Below the pieces are notes generated by a model that saw only the letters and a program-made list of their open reading frames with translations, was not told where the DNA came from and made no database searches. A program made the translations under genes and the position numbers. Below, one piece after another: positions 57,272 through 64,000 of a stretch of 64,000 nt of DNA. The stretch comes from Xiphydria camelus (lineage: Eukaryota; Arthropoda; Insecta; Hymenoptera; Xiphydriidae). The stretch lies in contig OY783196.1 of NCBI GenBank assembly GCA_963678675.1, positions 24,344,827 through 24,408,826 on the forward strand, read 5' to 3'. Every line of letters starts with the position of its first letter. Position 1 is the first letter of the stretch.

Positions 57272-58486
57272 TGTATAAAAGTAAAAGACATTTTGATAAA
57301 CGAGCAAGGACGCGTCCGTCAGGAGAGATAAGGCGCACGTGGTATCCCGTTGAGCTTTACACGCTATACACGCTTCCAACGATGATGGCGAAGATGGGGC
57401 AGCAGGAAAGTGCGTGACAAGGGGGAAATCCCCTACGGATCGTGTCGATATTCAAGGTCGGGGGTAAACGAACGTGTTTGCGCGCAGCGTGGCTAATACG
57501 GCAAAGCCACTTCCTAAGTGGCGCGCGCATCGCGCTTTGATCAAACTGATGGATGTGGCCACAGCGCTGTAATAATGTTAAATTGTTAACTCGCCGCCAC
57601 GCCTCTTGGGTTCATTATTATATCGAGAGACTTCCGGTACCGTGCTGTACCGTAATCTGCAATTTGTTTATATCGATCTTACGAGGATAGGTTAGTTTTT
57701 AGATGTGATATTTTGTCATTAGATGGAACGATAAGGAACTTGTGATAAGAATTGTTAACTGAATTTCTACTTCATTTCTGAAATATACATTACAGAGTCA
57801 TGGCGAGAGGATGCGACTCTAAATTCTCTTTTGGTTAAATATTATACACTTTGCTGTGTAGGTATATCCCTAGGCTTTTTAAGATGATATTCCATGCCAA
57901 ATCTATTACTTCTTTGAACAAATTTAATTTTTTTTTTCAAATTTGGATAGGCATATTTTTTACAATTGCATCACAAATACGGATACCAAACGTTTTTGGA
58001 AAATTTGGAAAATTATAAAAGTTTTAAAACGTGGAAGTTTTAGAATCAATCTGCTTCGAAAAAGCACAGTATTAAAAGCAAAAATCGCAACTTAATGAAA
58101 TTTGGCATACTCGCACGGATACAGTTTTATTTTAAACAAAAAAATAAAAAACGTTAAAAAAATTAATAATTCATACTCTATAGGTAGATAGATAGTGATA
58201 GATTTGATATAGAATGCACCCATTAATGAAGAACATTTTGAGAGCAGAAAGGCTTATTTATTTGGAAAAGCATGCAGAAAGTGCGTGCCTGGAAATTTTA
58301 TAGACGTAGGTAAGCTCTCTCAACGTATAAACCATTAGTGATTTAATTATTAAAGCGGTTAAGTGCGACTATCAGCCAGTCGAGAAACGTAATCGTCACC
58401 ACGATCACAGACACGTTCCAAGTTCATTCGATGCCTTCGGAATACACCAGCGATATTCGTGTAGTAAACCAGACCAGAATTCGCAC
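57272..58486. other. No gene seen
   Basis: AT-rich after about 57650, with no coding domain, RNA gene or long repeat recognised. Confidence 0.5.
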
Positions 58487-58943
58487 ACTCTCTAAGAAAA
58501 CAGTATTTTTATAACCAATAAAAATATTTTCAAACATACCGACATATGTATTTCTTTAGCTCAAGCAACACACTTTAGTTAAAAATAATGTCACTCACTA
58601 AATGACCTCATTTTTTTGTCAAAATGACATCAAATGTCTTCCGGAAATAAAAAAATAATAATAAAACCTCATTTTTTTTCATTTTTGAAAGATGTTTTAT
58701 ATCATTTTGACAAAAAAAATTACGTCATTTAGTGAATCACATTATTTTGACTAAAGTGTGTTGCTTGAATGGGTAAGAAAATACATGTTCATTATTAGAA
58801 TATTTATTTCATTCAAGCAATTACTTCGAAACATTTATTCGTATCAAATAAATATCGTAATAGAGTTAACGAGTAGGTATTTGCTTAATCCGATGCAATC
58901 TTTATTTCGCCATATTCAAAAAAACATTTATTGGCTATCATCA
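58487..58943. mobile_element. Probable MITE family C, copy 5, split by palindrome T
   Basis: The left piece CTCTAAGAAAACAGTATTTT, then a TTTCTTTAGCTCAAGCAA stretch, and the right piece TTATTCGTATCAAATAAATA, GAGTTAACGAGTAGG and CGCCATATTCAAAAAAACAT resemble family C in order. The interruption at 58562-58767 is absent from other copies. The match is weaker than for copies 1-3. Confidence 0.5.
58562..58767. mobile_element. Palindromic MITE (T), about 206 bp
   Basis: The arms of about 78 bp are inverted with few mismatches. Both carry CAAGCAACACACTTTAGT at the outer end and CACTAAATGAC and TTTTGTCAAAATGA further in. The centre is A-rich. It lies inside the probable family C copy 5. Confidence 0.72.
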
Positions 58944-61062
58944 TCACCATAAAGTTATCAATCCTAAGACTGGTTTGATACCATTTTCTATCTTTTCCTA
59001 TCCTCCGCTAGTCTTTTCATTTCCCTGTATTTCGATTAAAGAAATTTATATATATATATATATATCTACTGTATAAAATCCTCACAAAATGTGGTCACTT
59101 CAAAAGGTAAATCAACTTGGCAAGTACACAAAACGCGCGTGTCCAAAATTATCGAACGTGTCGACGCGCGTGTTTTTCCACGAACGAACGTTTACTTTTA
59201 CAGAGGTCGTCACTTCCGAGTGAAACGCGTTTCCTACATTTCTAAGTGCGTGTTTATACGACATGATCCAGTATGTCGACACGTGTTTCCCTCACGTTCT
59301 GGACATATACAGTCGATCTTATTAATTCTCGTAAACGCGTCGACGTGCTTTCTCGACGTAACAGCGTGTCACGAGAATAGACGTAACCGGCCAACTAAAA
59401 GATGTGATGCATTAAAAGCGATCGGAGGAAAATTAATTGACTCTCTCCCACTGCTACGCGTTACACGCGATTACTATATACATATATTGGAATATCGAAT
59501 TAACTCCAATTTATGGTACATTTCCCAATATTTAATCAGGAGAAATACCTACGCGAGCCATTTATTGAAATATAAATTTCAAACAACTGGTAAAGCATAG
59601 TTGTTAGCGTAAAACGAGGTTTTGTAAAACACAATCACCGGCGAATTCGTTGACGTGGATGCTAGACGTACGGTATCACGGACTTTATTGTAGATTTACT
59701 TGTGTTCTACAATTCGCCCATACACATCATTTTTATATATCGTTTACCGTAAAGGTAGCATTTTCTAGAAACTCATCCGTTTGTCCGTTTTTACGATGAC
59801 CTATGTCACTAAAACCGTCATTCGTCAGCTCCCTTTTACCAAAACCTCGTGAAATATAGCATATGGGCATTCAGAAAGTCCAGGCTGCTCACTAGTGTGA
59901 AAGATTTGTTTAAATCGGATCAGTAATTCCAAAGATTATTCCCGACAGTCAAACAAACTCACCGACTTTTCCTCTTTATTGTAATATTATATATTAATTT
60001 GGATTAGTTTAGATTAACATGTTTCCTCCAACCCTCAAAGAGAGAGATTCCTATTGCAAATATTATATTCTCCACGTCTTCGTCGCATCGACGAGACATC
60101 ATTCGTCTCCTCCTTCGGAAACGGAAGAAGCGTTGATTCGAGACACCGACGACGACGGATGTCCCAATTTGCCCGAATAAAGCGCGACGCCGCTGGAAGC
60201 GGAAACATCCCCGGAAATGAGCCATTATTCCACGTAACGAAGATCGCAATTGTGCGTCGTCGTAACCATTTTCAGAAACAGTACGGACCCTTTCACTCGA
60301 GTACGCACCTCCACCCCTTCCCTCCTCGTTAGTATATCGCGAGGTCGATATACGCGGCGCCTGTATATAGCGGTACTTTGTGGTCCCTTATCGGGATTTT
60401 TCGTGTCCAATGCCTTCCGTCCATCACCCTTATCCACGGAAAACTTTATCAGGTCCGCAATCTTATCCCGACGAGGCAATTTTCTCGACTCCTTGCCTCC
60501 TTTCCCTCCCGATTCCCGACACCGTCGCCCCAACCGGTTGCGCCCCGTCCCTCGGGACGCGAAACAGAAGCCCCGATTGCGTTCGGGGATCAGTCCGTCT
60601 CTACCCTCGGATCCGAAAGAGGAGCTCCTTAAAGACAATCACTGACAAACAGGACGTGACTTTATCCTGCCCGGATAAAAAAAAATACGAATAAATCGAG
60701 GTCCGACGCCGACGAATCGCCGCTAAACGGGATACCTACATATGGATCGCGTTTCTCGGTGGCCGCTGCCTCGTCGTGTCCTGCGTATCGGTATTGCTTT
60801 TGCCACGTGGGTGTCCCTTTCATTTCCGGGAGCACCCAGAAGCGAAGATTGTCCGCGTGAATCCATTCGATCAGGATCTTCAATTCTAACTGAATAAAAG
60901 CCCCAAACACAAACGATACAGTATTTGACTAAAAAAAAAGTTTCATATTTTTAAATTTAATTTGTAATCTATATACATACCTATGCGATATCACACGATA
61001 AAGAAAATATCCGAAGAAATAATTATTCACAAAGTTATAAGTGCGTTTTTCTTTACTGAATG
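58944..61062. other. No gene seen; TA repeat and CpG-rich block
   Basis: A (TA)n run is at about 59047-59066. A 169-codon plus-strand frame (59091-59600) is the longest here, but its residues match nothing I know and it lies in sequence with repeated GTCGACGCG-like words. A phrase near 59914, AAATCGGATCAGTAATTCCA, resembles sequence often seen near the 3' ends of insect transposable elements. About 60060-60900 is CpG-rich with overlapping frames in both directions. Confidence 0.4.
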
Positions 61063-61232
61063 AGGAACTTGCATGACATTTTTTTCCCCTGAAAATTTTA
61101 CTGAATAAAGCTATCGTGTTATAAAAACCAGGGAGCACTGTATTTTTTAATAATATGTAACTATATTGGAGAAAAAGAATTAATTAATCGTGCCTCAAGC
61201 GCCTAAACCACGACCCGACCTAGAACGCAGTA

Positions 61233-62206
61233 CACTGTTAGAAGTGTTTTTGATTTCACAATATGTGACGCTATACGGATGTGTAGAGAATTCAAAAATA
61301 CATTCTTAATTTTAATAAGCAAACTTTGAATTCACTACAAAACTTTTAAAATCACAAATTCGTTTTGATTTCCAAACACATATTAGGAAATAAGAAACTC
61401 GTACTTTTATTTAATCACTGTCTCTTTAAATAGGCAACGTTCACTCTGAATTCCTCTAACATCATGTTTGTATTTCACAACAGCGTTTGAAAAAAACAAT
61501 ACCCATATTTGGTTTTAAAACATGTATGGGAAAAACCTAAAAAGGCCCCTTGGGAATTCACAATACATTGTGATGTTTAAATAGCGTCGTCGGTTCAGTT
61601 TGGGTCTACGTGTGATATATTAATGATGTTTCAAACAGTGCAAATTGTACCGAATTATTCCATAAATAATGAATGATTAATATTATCATAATCGCTACTG
61701 TTTTGAAAAGGAAAGTATCAAATTATTTTATAAAATTTAATGAGAAGAACCTTCGAGAGCAATCACTGTCATGTTCGGTTTCTATATATGACTGGAGTCG
61801 ACCGACACCAATATTGAAGAGTCGGTGGCTCAATTGATAGAGTGCGATGGAGCTCGTCCTAAAGATCGCAGGTTCGAGTCCCGGTAGGGTATGAAAAAAA
61901 AAACCGACACTACTAGGCGGGTCGGCAGGTAGCAGTGTAAAGTCACTGCGTGCGTTCCAATTTTAGGATGAGTCAGTAGTGTATTGTGATTTCACAACAG
62001 CTTATCTTTCGAATTTCACAGTACCGAAGAGAGAGAGAGAGAGAGCGCTTCTACTTTTCCACACAAAGTATTGTGATTCTAAAATACAACGATTTTGGAA
62101 TTCCTAACACCATTACGCATATTATTAGTTTCAAATGTACACTCGTGTTTGTAAAAATGCTTCCATTATATTTATTGTGATTTCCTAATAGAAACTTCTA
62201 ACAGTG
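61233..62206. mobile_element. TIR transposon (Y), 974 bp, with proven TA insertion
   Basis: The ends are CACTGTTAGAAGTGTTTTTG (left) and its inverted partner CTAACAGTG at the right, flanked by TA (61231-61232, 62207-62208). Words such as TTGTGATTTCACAA and AATTCACAATACATTGTG recur inside in both orientations. The insertion point falls inside one copy of a 77-bp repeat; the second copy at 62298-62374 shows the undisturbed site (GAACGCAATATGATTGGCC), so the TA duplication is directly visible. No transposase domain. A (GA)n run lies at about 62027-62045. Confidence 0.88.
61809..61902 (+). mobile_element. tRNA-derived retroposon with 8-bp target duplication
   Basis: Contains an A-box-like TGGCTCAATTGATAGAG (about 61825-61841) and a B-box-like GGTTCGAGTCC (61871-61881), 30 bp apart, and ends in a run of A. 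ACCGACAC stands directly before it (61801-61808) and directly after it (61903-61910), the direct duplication expected from LINE-mediated retroposition. The arms do not make a good tRNA cloverleaf (T stem and acceptor mismatched). It is best read as a short SINE or a tRNA retropseudogene. It lies inside element Y and is therefore younger than Y or was carried by it. Confidence 0.75.
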
Positions 62207-62376
62207 TATGATTGGCCTAGCCGCTTTTACTGTTGCGTGACGTCACACATTCGATGATCATTGGCTAAATCTCAATTTTAACCAATGACTGTCGAGTGCT
62301 CCTAACTACGCCCCGCCCCAGAACGCAATATGATTGGCCGATAGCGCTTTTACTGTTGCGTGACGTCACACATTAA
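62207..62376. promoter_or_regulatory. Repeat pair with CRE, CCAAT and GC-box words
   Basis: Each repeat copy holds GATTGGC (inverted CCAAT box) followed about 30 bp later by GCGTGACGTCAC, which contains the perfect CRE palindrome TGACGTCA (62238-62245 and 62361-62368). CCGCCCC lies just before the second copy, and CATTGGC and CCAATGA lie between the two. The spacing resembles NF-Y plus CREB/ATF promoters. No start site or downstream gene is visible, so function is inference; the repeats may equally belong to a transposable element. Confidence 0.4.
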
Positions 62377-62523
62377 ATTTTCTTCTCGCTGTTTGCGCGG
62401 CCCTTTCAACAGCTACATTTTTAACTCAAATTTGTGAAGGTATCCGACATGTTAACACCATAAGTTTATTGTAATTGTTTAATCTATTTTTTAAACCAAT
62501 AAAAAAAATCATGCAAGTTCCTC

Positions 62524-63448
62524 GTTGTGACGTATCGAAGAGACATGAGAGACGCTCTTATGCCAAGTAACGAGTGGGAGAGAGAGACAGACTTACTGAG
62601 CAATGACGTATGCAGCATTTTTAAATATCGTTTTCCGGCTTAAAATGAGGCTGAAAGTGAAAGATAGAAAAATACGAGGTAAATAATTTTGTCCAAATTT
62701 GTCGAATCATCGACAAAAAAGTCAGTCAACTACCCTATTAATTTACATAGATAAATCAGTGAATGTACCTATGGATATTAAGTTTACACGTGTACATCGA
62801 ATCAATATCGCCCGGATTTGATACGAAATAAAAACCGAAGAATTTTCTACTTTCACTCCGCAGCATGTGTGTTTAAGGTGAAATAAGATCTTTCCGAGTC
62901 TCCAAAGGATCCGCGACTATATACGAAAGAGGGAAATTGAGCGCCGGCCGTGAGATTAAAGCCAAAGAACGAACCCCGCGAGTGAGGAACGATCCAATTA
63001 AAATTCCTGAAATCCTACCGCGCCATTGAAACTACCAATTCCGCAGTCTAAGAGTCAAGTTCGATCCGCCCCTATAGGCATGGGATCGAACGTGTTCGTC
63101 GTCTTATCAGAAGGGAATTAATTTGTATTCCGCATAAGCGCGTACCTTTGGAACTGCCTTAATAAACGAAGTAATCTAGTTAGGCTTTCGACGGAAACCC
63201 CTCTCCGTCCAACCCCCTTCGATCACTCGACCCTTTTACGTACTTTTCCTCCCATCGTAATGTCTTTTCCAACGCGTCTCGCGCGAGATACGTGTCAAAA
63301 GGGGCGAAGCACCGCAAGAGTGTCCAATCGATCCGATAAAAGACCTCCAACTATTCCGTATTCGAAGTTCATCTCGAGAGCCGCGTGAATTCCTCGCGCT
63401 TAGTGAGAGCGTGAAGTAATTACGGCAAGCTGGATCAGCCCGGATCTA
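62524..63448. other. No gene seen
   Basis: Becomes GC-richer after about 62880. No domain, RNA gene or long inverted repeat. Confidence 0.45.
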
Positions 63449-63590
63449 CAATACACGCCAGCGTAGCGGGTTGCATATCGGTTGACGCCTCCGATCCGCT
63501 GCAGGGGCCATGCGCCTGTGTCCGGCGCCAGGCGGATACCAATATGCAACCCGCTACGCTGGCGTCTATTGAAAGGGACGGATTGTATAC
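63449..63590. mobile_element. Fold-back family H, copy 2, short form
   Basis: ACGCCAGCGTAGCGGGTTGC then ATATCGGTTGACGC on the left, and the inverted partner ending GAAAGGGACGGATTGTATA on the right, match the outer ends of the 768-bp copy at 29702. The left side lacks the first 18 bp or so of the end, and the tandem arrays and spacer are absent. The centre is replaced by a GC-rich 45-bp segment. Confidence 0.8.
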
Positions 63591-64000
63591 ATATACATAC
63601 CTATACGAGAAACTCGCGACTCTTCCCCTCTCCCCCTGATCTTTTATATCGGCGGTGCTTCCGTGGCGGAATATCGATCCAGCGCGAAGCCGCGCCATTC
63701 GTTTCACGCTCGAACTCCGATACCCGAAACTCGCACAACGATCGTATAGTTTCTCGACGACGCGAGGAGATGAAAGGCGAGGGTTGCCATTTCTGAAGCC
63801 GAGACGCGTCAAATGTTCCTCGACCTTGGTCGTTCTGCCTTCCCCGATCCCTTTCTACTGTACATGTATAACCAACCCTTTGCATGCCCTGTGCCATTGT
63901 ATCGTGAGTATCGTACCGCGAGGACATACATACCATACATACGTAACTTTGTTACGCAGGGTAGCGACCAGCTCGTGATATGGAGGACGCAAATGTACTG
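63591..64000. other. No gene seen to window end
   Basis: CpG-rich sequence with overlapping open frames on both strands (104-125 codons) that lack known domains. The window may cut a longer feature here. Confidence 0.4.

Larger units (their letters stand above)
61063..62523. other. Region between 22-bp inverted repeats, holding a CCAAT/CRE repeat pair
   Basis: GAGGAACTTGCATGACATTT at 61063 has its inverted partner near 62504-62523 (ATCATGCAAGTTCCTC). Between them lie two copies of a 77-bp repeat and a 974-bp TIR element. Without that element the interval would be about 490 bp. It may be an older transposable element whose ends are these repeats, but the match is limited to 22 bp or so. Confidence 0.4.

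Noticed and set aside
59091..59600. 169-codon plus-strand open frame
   Set aside because: No recognisable domain, no sign of splice or promoter context, and it is built partly of repeated GTCGACGCG-like words.

Overview
The window reads as gene-poor nuclear DNA of an insect. The large set of small TIR elements, TA-targeting mariner remnants, tRNA-like sequences and alternating AT-rich and CpG-rich blocks would fit a hymenopteran such as an ant, but that is inference: no host gene is present to fix the species. I recognise no intact host protein-coding gene. Every recognisable piece of coding sequence is a decayed transposase, so the window is most likely intergenic or lies inside one or more long introns.

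Layout. 1-4.6 kb is mostly single-copy DNA. At 4.6-5.4 kb there is a 0.7 kb fold-back element with a second palindrome inside it. 5.8-16.8 kb is sparse in repeats and holds two copies of palindromic family A, a GATCAGG word cluster, two other small palindromes and a large compound inverted repeat (16.0-16.8 kb). 18.1-24.2 kb is dense in MITEs: a piggyBac-like element, families C, D, V, J, K and B, and a 244-bp TIR element. 25.1-26.0 kb is a 930-bp TIR element studded with one G/C-rich word. 27-31.7 kb holds family A, a family B copy split by a 429-bp mariner deletion derivative, a 768-bp young fold-back element (family H), family A again and a 0.4 kb TIR element. 33.4-37.6 kb has a tandemly duplicated palindrome, family D, a Harbinger-like MITE, family E and a 1.1 kb fold-back element whose 0.45 kb arms are about 99% identical. 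37.7-45 kb has a tandem repeat, a 697-bp mariner relic, family E, a 674-bp Harbinger-like element, a palindrome and tRNA-like halves. 45-52.7 kb holds three transposase relics and several nested palindromes. 53-58.9 kb is mainly family C copies and diverged tandem repeats. 61.1-62.5 kb is a repeat pair carrying CCAAT and CRE words, one copy of which is split by a 974-bp TIR element that itself carries a tRNA-like retroposon. A second family H copy sits at 63.5 kb.

Main points. (1) Six MITE families with unrelated interiors (A, B, C, E, F, G) share the end motif CACTGAGAAAA and often a TA target duplication, which suggests one transposase moves them all. (2) Several fold-back elements (H, O, P, Q) have arms roughly 93-99% identical, so they are young and could form long hairpin RNAs. 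(3) Nested insertions give a relative time order and, at three places, show the empty site directly. All identity figures are counts by eye.
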